Assembly (NCBI GenBank): GCA_051016155.1
Contig: CP136537.1
Coordinates: 372,001 to 436,000, forward strand
Direction: 5' to 3'
DNA: 64,000 bases
DNA from: RCC90-49c sp051016155
GTDB taxonomy: Bacteria; Bacteroidota; Bacteroidia; Cytophagales; Amoebophilaceae
Shown: positions 7,504 through 17,064 of the stretch, piece after piece
How positions within the stretch are numbered: the stretch's first letter is position 1
Layout: every line of letters starts with the position of its first letter
The notes under the pieces: model-generated
The model's database searches: none
Seen by the model: only the letters and a program-made list of their open reading frames with translations
What the model was told of the DNA's origin: nothing
Made by a program: the position numbers and the translations under genes

Positions 7504-10113
7504 ATGAAGCATTCTTTTTATCCTACCCTTTTATTATCACTCATATGGAGCCTCCTGATGCCCTTGAGGGCTGCTTGGGGGCAAGTGACCCCCAAGTCCC
7601 AGTCACTCGACCTTAACTATGCAGTGCCTGCTAGCTATCTGATCGAAGACATTCAGGTGACAGGTATTCAGTCTTTGGACCAAGAAATTATTTTGACCAT
7701 TGCAGGCATTCAGGCAGGCGATACAGTGCAAATACCTGGACCAGCATTGCAAGATGCTATTCAAAGAATCTGGAAGCAGAAGCTAGTAAAAGAGGTAGCC
7801 CTCTACGCCACCAAAGTGGCTGAGCAGCGCATCGTACTTACTATCGACATCACAGAATGTCCTAGGTTATCTGCGTATTCCTTTGAAGGAATCAAAAGAA
7901 AAGAACAAGAAAAGCTGCTCGAAAAAACCACCCTGGTCAAAGGAAAAATTGTTACAGACGAACTAATTCAGGAGACGCAGCAGGCCATCCAAGACTACTG
8001 GACAGAGGAAGGGTATCTGAATGCAACAGTGACGGTCACCTCTGTGCCTGATCCCGAACATGCTCACCAGGTGCACCTAAAAGTTGGCATCAACAAAGGC
8101 GAGCGCCTTATTATTAATGAAGTACATTTTGAGGGAAATCACAGTATCAGTAGTGAAGTTTTAAGGAGCCAGATGCAACACACTCGGGAGAAGGCCCGTT
8201 TCACACTGGTCAAAGACGCCCTCAAGCGGATCATGACCTTGAAGCCCATCAGAAAGGGCGGCATATTGTGGCGTTCTCCTGACTTCGAAGAGACGAACAA
8301 TTATCTTCAGGAGCATGTGATTCTGTTCTCTTCTAAATTCAATCCAGATAAGTTTGAAGAAGATAAGAAAAGCCTCATTAGTTACTACCAAAGCCGAGGC
8401 TTCAGGGATGCCACGCTCCTAGAAGATACTGTCTATCAGCCAGATAAGGGGCTACTCAACGTCAAGATCAAGATACAGGAAGGAAAACAATATTGCATAG
8501 GAAACATCAGATGGGTAGGTAACCATCGCTATGACGAAGATACTTTAAACAGCACGCTGGGCCTCCAAAAGGGAGATTTATACAACCTAACATTGCTCCA
8601 ACAGCGCTTATTGAACAATCCAGAAGGGCCTGATGTTGCCTCTTTGTATGCTGATGATGGCCACTTATTCTTTCATGCGGAAGCGGTAGAGGTAGGCCTA
8701 GAAGAAGATAGAGTAGACCTAGAAATCCGACTGCAAGAAGGGCCTCAAGCGCGTATCAAGGAGGTCTTGATTGAATGCAATACCATTACCCATGATTATG
8801 TGATTCGGCGAGAGCTTAGAACATTGCCTGGAGAAAAATACAGTAGAACCAAAGTACAAAGGTCCTATCGCGAACTAGCGCTCCTCAATATTTTTGCGCC
8901 AGCCATCGACATCACTCCTATCCCCAACCCTGAGGATGGCACTGTAGACCTGAAGTATAAAGTAAAAGAGAGTCCTAAGTTTGAAGTCAAAGCTTCACTT
9001 GGCTTTGGGGGAGGAAAGCAAGACGCCATTGGTGCGATCACTCTTAATGTCAATAACTTTGCGGCAGGAAGTCTAGGCAAAATTTTTAAAGGACGCCTTC
9101 CAATAGGGGCGGGACAGACTTTTGTGCTGAAAGCTGAAAGCAACTGGGGGGCGTACAAAAACTTCTTGCTCCAATTTTCAGAGCCATGGCTGGGTGGAAA
9201 AAGGCCTCAAGAACTGTACTTGAGCACTAACCTATCTCATGAGGACAATAGATATTCCGTAGGCGGGCGAGTGGGCCTGGGAACGCGGCTCATTGGCTTA
9301 GATGATTATATGACACTTCGGTATGGACTAGCTTACTATGGCCACACCTATACTCACTACGATTTAATAGGAAATGGCAAAAAGTTCCCCAAAGGAACAC
9401 TGAGAGAGCTCACTGCCAATATCTCTCTAGAACGCAATAGCATAGATAGCCCTATATACCCTAGAGAAGGAAGCAAAGTAGGATTACATGTTACATTGAC
9501 GCCTCCTTGGTCTTCTCTCTCTAGTCAAGACAGTAGCAAAATGGTTGGAGCGGACCGATACCCCTGGAAAGAGTATCACCAATGGATGTTAGATGGTTCC
9601 TACTTCTTCTCAATTGTAGGCGACCTGGTATTGAATGTACGTGGCCATACTGGATTTCTAGGCAGTTTTTCTTCTCAAAAGCCTATAGGCCCTTTCCAAC
9701 GATTCTACATGGGCGGCAAGGGGCTTGCAGACCGTGCGCTGAGGGGCAAAGAGCAAATTTCTTTGCGGGGCTACGACGATGAATCGATTGTACCCAAGAG
9801 CAAAACTACAGGCTACAAGGGAGGCGTAATATTCAATAAATTTGTGCTAGAGTTGCGCTATCCTATCCTCTCTAGCCAGATGGCCTCCATTTATGCTTTG
9901 GGCTTTGCAGAGGCAGGCAACACTTGGGCCCACTATGAAGATTGGAACCTGAAAACACTGAAGCATTCAGCAGGCGTGGGACTTAGGGCTTTCTTACCTT
10001 TGATAGGGTCGCTAGGGTTTGACTGGGGGTATGGCTTTGACGAAGACCTCAAGTCTGGCCAGAGCAAAGAAATCAAGTTTCATTGGTCTGCGGGCATGGA
10101 TGTAGGGCGGTAG
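7504..10113 (+). CDS. bamA: Outer membrane protein assembly factor BamA
   Basis: Inserts beta-barrel proteins into the outer membrane. I place the start at the ATG at 7504 because it opens a normal signal peptide (MKHSFYPTLLLSLIW...AAWGQ); the frame is open upstream to 7405. About 869 residues. POTRA repeats occupy the first half (for example YLIEDIQVTGIQSLDQEII and LIINEVHFEGNHSISS), followed by a 16-strand-type barrel with the GGKGLADRALRG/ISLRGYDDESIVP region. The last residues are FHWSAGMDVGR. Most BamA proteins end in an aromatic residue, so the C-terminal signal is atypical. It lies between uppS and skp and is probably co-transcribed with them. Confidence 0.93.
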   Translation: MKHSFYPTLLLSLIWSLLMPLRAAWGQVTPKSQSLDLNYAVPASYLIEDIQVTGIQSLDQEIILTIAGIQAGDTVQIPGPALQDAIQRIWKQKLVKEVALYATKVAEQRIVLTIDITECPRLSAYSFEGIKRKEQEKLLEKTTLVKGKIVTDELIQETQQAIQDYWTEEGYLNATVTVTSVPDPEHAHQVHLKVGINKGERLIINEVHFEGNHSISSEVLRSQMQHTREKARFTLVKDALKRIMTLKPIRKGGILWRSPDFEETNNYLQEHVILFSSKFNPDKFEEDKKSLISYYQSRGFRDATLLEDTVYQPDKGLLNVKIKIQEGKQYCIGNIRWVGNHRYDEDTLNSTLGLQKGDLYNLTLLQQRLLNNPEGPDVASLYADDGHLFFHAEAVEVGLEEDRVDLEIRLQEGPQARIKEVLIECNTITHDYVIRRELRTLPGEKYSRTKVQRSYRELALLNIFAPAIDITPIPNPEDGTVDLKYKVKESPKFEVKASLGFGGGKQDAIGAITLNVNNFAAGSLGKIFKGRLPIGAGQTFVLKAESNWGAYKNFLLQFSEPWLGGKRPQELYLSTNLSHEDNRYSVGGRVGLGTRLIGLDDYMTLRYGLAYYGHTYTHYDLIGNGKKFPKGTLRELTANISLERNSIDSPIYPREGSKVGLHVTLTPPWSSLSSQDSSKMVGADRYPWKEYHQWMLDGSYFFSIVGDLVLNVRGHTGFLGSFSSQKPIGPFQRFYMGGKGLADRALRGKEQISLRGYDDESIVPKSKTTGYKGGVIFNKFVLELRYPILSSQMASIYALGFAEAGNTWAHYEDWNLKTLKHSAGVGLRAFLPLIGSLGFDWGYGFDEDLKSGQSKEIKFHWSAGMDVGR

Positions 10114-10186
10114 GCCTTTAAGTAGCTGATGGTAAAGCTTCGAACACAAAAAGGAAGCACAATTCACTGATAAAAACGTAAACCCT

Positions 10187-10762
10187 ATGAAAAAAAGAGT
10201 ATTACTAACATTCGTCCTGACGCTGGTACTGTGCCAGGTGCATGCAAAAAATGGTGCTGCTGATGCACAGATATTACCCCTGAAGATTGGCTATGCCAAT
10301 GTGGAGTATATCATCAGCTTTTTGCCAGAAACAAAAAAGATCGAGTCTGAGTACAGAAGCTTTGAAACACATCTTAAGAGTCAGCTAGAGGGCAAAGCAA
10401 AAGAGTTTCAACAAAAGCTGCAGGCCTTGGAGCAAGGCTATCAGACAATGACGGAGGCAGTAAGGGGCCAGAAGCAAAAGGAGTTGCAGCAACTGCAAGG
10501 TAATTTTGAACAGTTACAGGCAGAGGCTCAGGGAAAACTTGCTAGCAAACATGCCAGTTTGTTAGAGCCTATTTATGAGAGAGTACAGAAGGCCATCCAG
10601 CAAGTAGCCCAAGAGCATGCCTACACCCACGTATTCAACAATAGCCTGGGAGGGATGTCGATTCTACTTTATGTGAGTGATGAGCATAATCTCTCTGATA
10701 AGGTGCTGAAGCAGCTAGGCATTGATCCTGACAGAAAAGCCCAAAAAGAAAAAAAGAAGTAG
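10187..10762 (+). CDS. skp: OmpH/Skp-family periplasmic chaperone
   Basis: Holds unfolded outer-membrane proteins on their way to BamA. 191 residues. Signal peptide MKKRVLLTFVLTLVLCQVHA, then KIGYANVEYIISFLPETKKI, which is the OmpH family start, then a long charged coiled-coil arm (about residues 55-140, rich in E, K and Q), and the closing AIQQVAQEHAYTHVFNNS segment that builds the trimer base. It lies 73 bases downstream of bamA, in the usual Bacteroidota order. The C-terminus ends in a lysine-rich tail. Confidence 0.9.
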   Translation: MKKRVLLTFVLTLVLCQVHAKNGAADAQILPLKIGYANVEYIISFLPETKKIESEYRSFETHLKSQLEGKAKEFQQKLQALEQGYQTMTEAVRGQKQKELQQLQGNFEQLQAEAQGKLASKHASLLEPIYERVQKAIQQVAQEHAYTHVFNNSLGGMSILLYVSDEHNLSDKVLKQLGIDPDRKAQKEKKK

Positions 10763-10962
10763 CGCTTTAGGGAGAGCCATTGGCGCAGCGGAAGCCCGCC
10801 TTCCGTGCCAAAGAGATCGCTAAACAAAGCAAGTAAAGTACGGAAGTAACTTCCGCGCTAGCTGTGCTCCAAATTGGAGTGATAGCGCTCTAAATGACGA
10901 CACCACCTCGTCAATGAGGTAAGTAGCTAACCAATCACGCAAGTTGTCCATATAGGTTGAAC
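10763..10962 (+). other. Spacer with inverted repeat
   Basis: Contains an inverted repeat (ACGGAAGTAACTTCCGCGC near 10840) that resembles ACGGAAGACGAACTTCCGCG near 24174, so it belongs to a dispersed short palindrome. It may act as a terminator between skp and the next gene. Confidence 0.35.
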
Positions 10963-11847
10963 ATGTTTCGAAAGGTCCTCTTGTTCGTATTGCTTGCAGC
11001 CATCTCCCTCCTACTGGGGTGGATGGGCTGGCAAGAGGTGCTTAAAAGAAAGCACTCAACCATTGACAATCCACCTGTAGCGCGCGTATATCATCAGTAT
11101 CTGCATAGAAATGACCTGAAACATCTGGCTGCAGAGGCCAATGGCCCTGAGGATAAATCAGAAATGACGGCAAGATATATTCAAAGCTGGATTGCTAAGC
11201 AGCTCATGATTGCAGCCGCTGAGGCCCATAGCGATTATGATAGAGCAGACATAGAGCGTAGAGTACTGGACTATCGCTATGCCTTACTCGTCCATAACTT
11301 TGTTGAGAAACAAGTCAACGAACAGCTCAACAGAGAAGTATCGCCCGAAGAGATTGCCAGTTACTATCAAGCACATCAGGAGAACTTCCTGTTACGCAAC
11401 CATATTTTTAAAGGCCAATTTATCGTACTTCCTAAAGAGGCCCCTGACAGCGTACCGATCAAGACACTCTTACTAACTAACCGTGTAGAAAAGCGCGCAG
11501 TGCTTCAAACCTACTGCCGCAAGTTTGCCCAAAGTTATTCACTCGAGGCAGACGCATGGCTTCAGTGGGACGAACTGATTAGGGAAACTCCCTTCAATAA
11601 AATCAAAGACCAAGCCAAGCTGCTGAGTAGAAGTAGTTTGCTACAGACAAGCAATAAGAAGTACAACTACTACTTCAAAATCCATGAGTACAAGCGTGCC
11701 AACGAAGTATCTCCTTTAGAACTAGTCAGTGACCAAATTGCTGATATTATCGTGTATAAAAGAAAGATAGACCTCGCCAACAAAATCAAGGAAGAAATCT
11801 TGCAAAAAGCCCAAAAAAACAATGACTGCATTATTTATGAATATTAG
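10963..11847 (+). CDS. SurA/PpiC-like periplasmic folding factor without isomerase domain
   Basis: About 294 residues from the ATG at 10963 (a TTG at 10957 is also in frame). One N-terminal hydrophobic segment (VLLFVLLAAISLLLGWMGW) suggests a signal anchor. The rest is helical and resembles the SurA N-terminal chaperone region: TARYIQSWIAKQLMIAAAEA and VSPEEIASYYQAHQENFLL. I see no parvulin signature. Its end overlaps the next gene by a few codons, indicating translational coupling with the true PpiC/SurA protein. Bacteroidota often carry such tandem genes. Function is inferred from context. Confidence 0.65.
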   Translation: MFRKVLLFVLLAAISLLLGWMGWQEVLKRKHSTIDNPPVARVYHQYLHRNDLKHLAAEANGPEDKSEMTARYIQSWIAKQLMIAAAEAHSDYDRADIERRVLDYRYALLVHNFVEKQVNEQLNREVSPEEIASYYQAHQENFLLRNHIFKGQFIVLPKEAPDSVPIKTLLLTNRVEKRAVLQTYCRKFAQSYSLEADAWLQWDELIRETPFNKIKDQAKLLSRSSLLQTSNKKYNYYFKIHEYKRANEVSPLELVSDQIADIIVYKRKIDLANKIKEEILQKAQKNNDCIIYEY

Positions 11848-13177
11848 ATGCCAGTGCTATGCAGTGATATTGAGCCTAGGGCTCGTGCCTACTGTTTTAG
11901 CACAGCCCGTTCAAGGCACCTTGGTAGACAAGATTGTTGCCCATGTTGACAATCAGATCATCCTACAATCAGAGCTAGAAGCTGCCTATGAGCAATACTT
12001 GCTTCAAGGAGGAGAAAAAGTATCTGATCTGAAATGTAGAATCCTAGAGAGCCTCGTCCTCAACAAGCTACTCCTTGCCAAAGCCCAGCAAGAAAAAGTA
12101 ATCGTATCCAACGAAGAAATAGATCATGGGCTGAACAGCCGGCTACAATACCTGGTAAGCCAGTTGGGCTCAACAGCAGCAATAGAGAAGTATTGGGGCA
12201 AGTCCATTCGAGAGATCAAACAAGAATTTAGAGAAAAGATTAAGGAGCAATTAATGATTGACACAATGCGCTCCCAAGTCATCAGGAAGGTGTCGGTCAC
12301 CCCACAAGAAGTGAAAGCATTTTTTGAAAGCCTTCCCTCCAACGAACGCCCTTACTATTCGGCCGAAGTAGAAGTGAGGCAGATTGTGCGATATCCTCGA
12401 GTGAGCCCACAAGAAGAAGATGCTCTGATGGAGCAACTCAAAGCGCTGAAAGCACGCATACAGCATGGAGAAAGCTTTGAGACACTTGCCCAAACCCATT
12501 CTCAAGACCCAGGGTCTGCCCCCCAAGGCGGAGAGCTAGGCTTTTGGCGACTAGGAGAGCTTGCCCCTCCCTATGAAAAAGCTGCGCTGGCCTTGCAGCC
12601 TGGCCAAGTGTCTGAGCCTGTGGCTACTCCCTTTGGCTTACACCTTATCCAACTTATTGCTCGCGAAAAAGACCGCTATAATAGCCGCCATATCTTGTTA
12701 AGGCCCCCACCAGCCTCGCTGGATATAGAAGGAGCCAAGGCCTATCTAGCGCAGCTGCGGACAGCTATCTTGGCAGGAGAAATAACTTTTATGCAAGCCT
12801 TACAGCAAGCTATGGGTGAAGACTACGACACTGCGCTCAACGAAGGGTTACTCACAGGAAGTGGGCTTGGAACACAAATATCGGTTGATGAGCTACCTTC
12901 AGATATGTTTTTTGCGATAGAGCAGCTAGCACCTGGAGACCTCTCCGACCCCTTCGTATTCACTACCCCCGATGGGCAACAGGCAGTGAGAATGCTCTAT
13001 TTGAAAGATCGGGTAGCGCCTCACCAGGCTAATCTTGCGCAGGACTACGCTAAGATCTACCAGATGGTAGCCAATAAAAAGCAAACTACTGCGCTACAGG
13101 CATGGCTCAAGAGTATCAAAGCTACTATTGCCATTGAAGTAGCCCCTGAGTATCAAAACTGCGAAATACTCAAGTAG
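11837..13177 (+). CDS. surA: Peptidyl-prolyl cis-trans isomerase, SurA type
   Basis: Periplasmic chaperone and prolyl isomerase for outer-membrane proteins. I take the ATG at 11837 as start because it opens a signal peptide ending VPTVLAQP; an in-frame ATG lies at 11822. SurA N-terminal domain: VDKIVAHVDNQIILQSELE and LESLVLNKLLLAKAQ. The parvulin domain follows around residues 185-290: SQDPGSAPQGGELGFWRLGE and VATPFGLHLIQLIARE. A second, degenerate parvulin-like region follows (NSRHILLRPP...). Overlaps the preceding gene. With skp and bamA this forms an outer-membrane biogenesis set. Confidence 0.85.
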   Translation: MNIRCQCYAVILSLGLVPTVLAQPVQGTLVDKIVAHVDNQIILQSELEAAYEQYLLQGGEKVSDLKCRILESLVLNKLLLAKAQQEKVIVSNEEIDHGLNSRLQYLVSQLGSTAAIEKYWGKSIREIKQEFREKIKEQLMIDTMRSQVIRKVSVTPQEVKAFFESLPSNERPYYSAEVEVRQIVRYPRVSPQEEDALMEQLKALKARIQHGESFETLAQTHSQDPGSAPQGGELGFWRLGELAPPYEKAALALQPGQVSEPVATPFGLHLIQLIAREKDRYNSRHILLRPPPASLDIEGAKAYLAQLRTAILAGEITFMQALQQAMGEDYDTALNEGLLTGSGLGTQISVDELPSDMFFAIEQLAPGDLSDPFVFTTPDGQQAVRMLYLKDRVAPHQANLAQDYAKIYQMVANKKQTTALQAWLKSIKATIAIEVAPEYQNCEILK

Positions 13178-13330
13178 CGTTAGCAGGTGGGCAGTGCCGA
13201 CCTTATCTCGCAAGTGTTTTGCGCTTGTGTCTACCTGAAATCGTGCAAGGGCCCATCACTTGTGCCGTCAAAGGCGACAAGGCGTAGAATAAGCCCTCTT
13301 TTCAAGCCTATGAGCAGATTGAAGGTCACT

Positions 13331-13366
13331 TCATCAATAAATCACTCGATAATTCAATAATCTCAG
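13331..13366 (+). repeat. Octamer-phased repeat, tail only
   Basis: AATCACTCGATAATTCAATA followed by ATCTCAGC, the 8-bp-phased tail with a decayed terminal box. It sits between the surA and dnaB 3' ends. Confidence 0.5.
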
Positions 13367-13376
13367 CATCAGCAGG

Positions 13377-14876
13377 CTACACAATAGAGGTATCCGTGTC
13401 ATTGGCTTTGCTGGACTGCACAATCGTTCCAAAATCATTGTAGTGTGCGTCAGCAAAGTCAGGGAGGTATTGATCAGTAAACTTGGTGTACTTGCCCACA
13501 AATTTGAGGCCTACACTGTCTAGCGAGCCATTGCGGTGTTTGGCCACGATCACCTCTGCTATGCCTTGCGTAGGATTCCCAGCTTCATCTTCTGTCATGC
13601 CATAGTATTCAGGCCGATATAGAAACATAACCATGTCTGCGTCCTGCTCGATAGAGCCTGACTCTCGCAGGTCAGACAGCTGGGGCCTTTTGTTGCCACC
13701 TCTTGTCTCTACCGCCCGGCTCAGCTGAGAGCCTACAATCACAGGCACGTTCAGCTCTTTAGCAATGCTTTTCAACGATCGTGAGATAGAGGCAATCTCT
13801 TGCTCACGGTTGCCCGCTCCTTTAACTGACTCGCCAGACATGAGCTGTAGATAGTCGACAGCAATCAGTTGAATGTCGTGCTTGGCTTTGAGCCTGCGGC
13901 ACTTCGCACGTAGCTCGAAGATCGATAGCGCTGGAGTGTCATCAATGTAAATAGGCGCTTGTGAGAGCTGTGAGGTCTTGTGAATCAGCTGCTCCCACTC
14001 ATGGTCAGCCAGATTTCCTTTTTTTATTTTTTCACTTTCTAACGCTGCCTCCGCTGATATCAGCCTGTTGACAAGTTGTAAGGAGGCCATTTCCAAAGAA
14101 AAAATAGCCACTGGATGGCCATGGTCTACCGCAGCATTGCGCAATGCAGACAGTAAAAAAGCGGTTTTACCCATGCCTGGCCGCGCTGCCACAATGACCA
14201 AGTCTGCCTTTTGCCAGCCTGAAGTCACTCTATCCAATTCTGTAAAGCCACTAGGGATACCTGTTAAGCCATCTTTGTGCTGCCGCTTGATCTCTAACTC
14301 TTTGAAGGCCTCTCCCAGCAACGAACGCATGTTGTTATAGTTCTTACGGATGTTAGAATCAGTGACCTCAAACAAGGCTTGTTCAGCCTGGTCTAGCAGC
14401 ACGAAAATATCTTGCGTATCGTCATAAGCATGCTTGTGTACCTCTGTAGCCACCGCAATCAGTGCGCGCTTGATGGCATACTCTGCTACCATACGGGCAT
14501 GAAACTCGACGTTAGAGGCAGAACTGATACGGCTGGTCAAGGCCGTTACATAGTAAGCCCCACCCACAGCTTCCAATTGTCCATGCTTACGCAGCTGGTT
14601 GATCACCGTTCGCAGATCGATCGGCTCTGCTTCATTGAACAGCTGTATGATCGCTCTGTAAATCTCCTGATGCGCCTCCTTGTAAAAACTTTCTGGCTTC
14701 AGAATATCGATGACTGTGGTGAGGGCATCTTTTTCTAACATGAGCGCTCCCAGTACACTTTCTTCTAGGTCTAGAGCTTGCGGAGGCAGTTTGGCTTGCT
14801 TCCCCACCGCTTGAAGGGCATGCACTTCTTGAGAGGAAGAATTAGGGGGGCTGAGTAGTGGGCTTTCTACTTTCAT
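13377..14876 (-). CDS. dnaB: Replicative DNA helicase DnaB
   Basis: Hexameric 5'-3' helicase of the replication fork. N-terminal domain LPPQALDLEESVLGALMLEKDAL, then the RecA-like domain with Walker A ARPGMGKTAF, Walker B LIAVDYLQLM, and the conserved SQLSRAVETRGGNKRPQLSDLRESGSIEQDAD and RNGSLDSVGLKF. No intein is present. I prefer the ATG at 14876 (MKVESPLL) over 14915, because a TATTTTTG box (14882-14889) lies right before it, which would make the mRNA nearly leaderless. Monocistronic. Confidence 0.95.
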   Translation of the reverse strand: MKVESPLLSPPNSSSQEVHALQAVGKQAKLPPQALDLEESVLGALMLEKDALTTVIDILKPESFYKEAHQEIYRAIIQLFNEAEPIDLRTVINQLRKHGQLEAVGGAYYVTALTSRISSASNVEFHARMVAEYAIKRALIAVATEVHKHAYDDTQDIFVLLDQAEQALFEVTDSNIRKNYNNMRSLLGEAFKELEIKRQHKDGLTGIPSGFTELDRVTSGWQKADLVIVAARPGMGKTAFLLSALRNAAVDHGHPVAIFSLEMASLQLVNRLISAEAALESEKIKKGNLADHEWEQLIHKTSQLSQAPIYIDDTPALSIFELRAKCRRLKAKHDIQLIAVDYLQLMSGESVKGAGNREQEIASISRSLKSIAKELNVPVIVGSQLSRAVETRGGNKRPQLSDLRESGSIEQDADMVMFLYRPEYYGMTEDEAGNPTQGIAEVIVAKHRNGSLDSVGLKFVGKYTKFTDQYLPDFADAHYNDFGTIVQSSKANDTDTSIV

Positions 14877-14881
14877 GCCGA

Positions 14882-14889
14882 CAAAAATA
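14882..14889 (-). promoter_or_regulatory. Possible -7 box for dnaB
   Basis: TATTTTTG on the minus strand fits TAnnTTTG and ends 5 bases before the preferred dnaB ATG. No TTG lies at the normal -33 spacing. Confidence 0.35.
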
Positions 14890-15081
14890 GTTTTTCTCGT
14901 GGCACCTCCCTCCACATCTTATAAACAAGATGCCACTTCATTTAAAACATTTCCCCAATCGCTAAAAAGCCTGTAGCTTTGGGCATTTGAGCGGACATTG
15001 TTGAGCCAGCCAATCATCTTTGTACATCTGGTGTTTATTCCATAGTAGGCTTACTTAGACAGCAGGTAGACCACTAACTAC

Positions 15082-15978
15082 ATGAAGATACATTTTATCA
15101 GCACAGGTGAGCGGATTATGCATGACTTGGCCATTGTGCTGCGTCAGCAAGGGCATATAGTGACCGAGAGTGATGGCAGCTCCCTCGCTCCTACTGCAAG
15201 AAGCGCAGCCCACGTATCTCCAGCGTCTGAAAAGACAGCCCAGCAGCCCCAAAAGATAACAGCTGGGCTGGACAAAGTAATTGTAGGAAGGTCTATCCAG
15301 TCAGACTCTCCGGAGCTACAAACGGCGCAGCAGTTGGGCTTACCTATTTATTCTTATCCTGCATACCTCCACGAATATGCACAGGACAAACAGCGAGTGG
15401 TGGTAATAGGAGGAGTCCAAACCTCGATTTGTGTTCTGGTGTTACATGTGCTGGCTTACTACAACAAGGAAGTAGATTATATCGTTGATGCCCCTCAGCT
15501 AACAACAAGCGTACAGCTCAGTGAAGCCCCCGTGATCTTGCTTGAAGGAGATATAGCTCCCTCCTCTCCTACTGATGCACGACCGCAGTGTTTGCGCTAC
15601 CAACATCACGTGGCACTGCTCAGCGGTACAGGTGGAGAACCCAGTAAGGCCTCCCCCACCCTAACGAATTATGGAGAGACCCTCACTACTTTAGCCGATG
15701 CATCGCCCAAAGGGGGAACACTTATCTATGACGAAGAAGACCCGCTGATACAGCCCATTGGTAGCCAAGCAAGGACAGACGTCAAGCATGAGCCCTATAG
15801 AGCGCATCCCTACCGACAGAAAGACCACTTAACGTATTTGACCACGCCACAGGGAGATGTTTTTTTACATAATGTCGATTACCTACGCGCTGTAGCGGGA
15901 GCACAACAGCTCTTGCGGAACATGGCCATCACAGATCAACAGTTTTATGAGGCTTTGGCCACTTTTTCAGGAACTTAA
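15082..15978 (+). CDS. Mpl-like Mur ligase homologue lacking catalytic motifs
   Basis: 298 residues that follow the peptide-recycling ligase Mpl: MKIHFISTGERIMHDLAIVL, SPELQTAQQLGLPIYSYPAYL, LHVLAYYNKEVDYIVDAPQL, LLEGD and ITDQQFYEALATFSG. The ATP loop GGSHGKTT is replaced by GGVQTSIC with two residues missing. GDEYLSSP has become GDIAPSSP, and the DHxN motif is GGEPSK. The protein stops exactly where the third Mur domain should begin, so it has about two of three domains. It cannot be a normal ligase, yet the frame is intact. It could be a pseudoenzyme or a gene drifting after loss of function. It stands just before the exonuclease gene. Confidence 0.7.
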   Translation: MKIHFISTGERIMHDLAIVLRQQGHIVTESDGSSLAPTARSAAHVSPASEKTAQQPQKITAGLDKVIVGRSIQSDSPELQTAQQLGLPIYSYPAYLHEYAQDKQRVVVIGGVQTSICVLVLHVLAYYNKEVDYIVDAPQLTTSVQLSEAPVILLEGDIAPSSPTDARPQCLRYQHHVALLSGTGGEPSKASPTLTNYGETLTTLADASPKGGTLIYDEEDPLIQPIGSQARTDVKHEPYRAHPYRQKDHLTYLTTPQGDVFLHNVDYLRAVAGAQQLLRNMAITDQQFYEALATFSGT

Positions 15979-16024
15979 TTGGACAATTTGTCTTGCTAAC
16001 TCAGCCACTTAATCTTTCTTATAT

Positions 16025-16834
16025 ATGCCCCTAAAGCTCAAGAATCCCTTGGCCTTTTTCGACTTAGAAGCCACAGGAACGCATATCATCCACGACCGCA
16101 TTGTTGAGATCGCCATCATTAAGGTCATGCCCGATGGTACACAGCTGACTTATGATAAAAAGATTAATCCAGAAAAGCCTATTCCTCAGGAAGCCAGCTT
16201 GGTCCACGGCATCTATGACCAAGATGTGGAGAGTGCCCCCACTTTTAAAATGATTGCTAAAGAGTTAGTCAAGTTCTTACAAGGCTGTGACCTGGCAGGA
16301 TTCAATGTCTTACGGTTTGATATTCCTATGCTCGTTGAGAGCTTTTTGCGTGCAGAAGTGGACTTTAAGCTAGAGCACCGAAAGATTGTAGATGCGCAAA
16401 GAATTTTTCATTTGATGGAAAAACGCAACTTATCCGCTGCCTATCAATTCTATTGCGACAAGCCACTAGAAGATGCTCACAGTGCCATGGCTGATACGGC
16501 CGCTACACTAGCCGTTTTAGAAGCACAAGTAGCTCGTTACGAAAATCAAACAGTTACGGACAACATGGGTCAGCCTATAGGCACCATCAAAAATGATGTA
16601 GTCCAATTGCATGCACTCACCACTGCCAATACACTGGACTTGGCTGGCCGAATGGCTTATGATGCGGATGGAACAGCCGTGTTTAATTTTGGCAAGCACA
16701 AAGGCAAGCCAGTCGCGCAAGTCTTACAAGAAGAACCTACTTATTACGACTGGATGATGAAAGGAGATTTTCCGCTAGATACGAAGCGCAAGCTAACCCA
16801 GCTCAAGTTGCAGGCTAACGCAGCGTTGCGCTGA
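16025..16834 (+). CDS. DnaQ-like 3'-5' exonuclease (DEDDh)
   Basis: 269 residues. The exonuclease domain covers about residues 9-170. Exo I is AFFDLEATGT (Asp and Glu), Exo II GFNVLRFDIPML and Exo III DAHSAMADTAAT (His and Asp), a complete DEDDh set. The C-terminal part has FNFGKHKGKPVAQVLQEEPTYYDWMMKGDF, a small domain often attached to exodeoxyribonuclease X-like proteins. It may act as proofreading or repair exonuclease. The epsilon subunit of DNA polymerase III is a possible alternative, but the added C-terminal domain favours a stand-alone repair nuclease. Confidence 0.85.
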   Translation: MPLKLKNPLAFFDLEATGTHIIHDRIVEIAIIKVMPDGTQLTYDKKINPEKPIPQEASLVHGIYDQDVESAPTFKMIAKELVKFLQGCDLAGFNVLRFDIPMLVESFLRAEVDFKLEHRKIVDAQRIFHLMEKRNLSAAYQFYCDKPLEDAHSAMADTAATLAVLEAQVARYENQTVTDNMGQPIGTIKNDVVQLHALTTANTLDLAGRMAYDADGTAVFNFGKHKGKPVAQVLQEEPTYYDWMMKGDFPLDTKRKLTQLKLQANAALR

Positions 16835-16884
16835 AAAAAGCATAGTGCCTGTCCTGCATGGTGTCAATATCTAGATAAGACGAG

Positions 16885-16916
16885 TTGCTTATGTGTGCAT
16901 TACGACACTATCTTTA
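16885..16916 (+). promoter_or_regulatory. Possible promoter for the tRNA pair
   Basis: TTG at 16885-16887, then 21 bases, then TATCTTTA at 16909-16916. This is one mismatch from TAnnTTTG and slightly long in spacing. It lies 20 bases before tRNA-Ser. Confidence 0.35.
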
Positions 16917-16935
16917 CAGCCTTTCGAAAAAATGA

Positions 16936-17024
<89 letters not shown>

Positions 17025-17064
17025 ATAGTACCCCTGTCTTGTTATAGATAATGTTTCTCCATTT

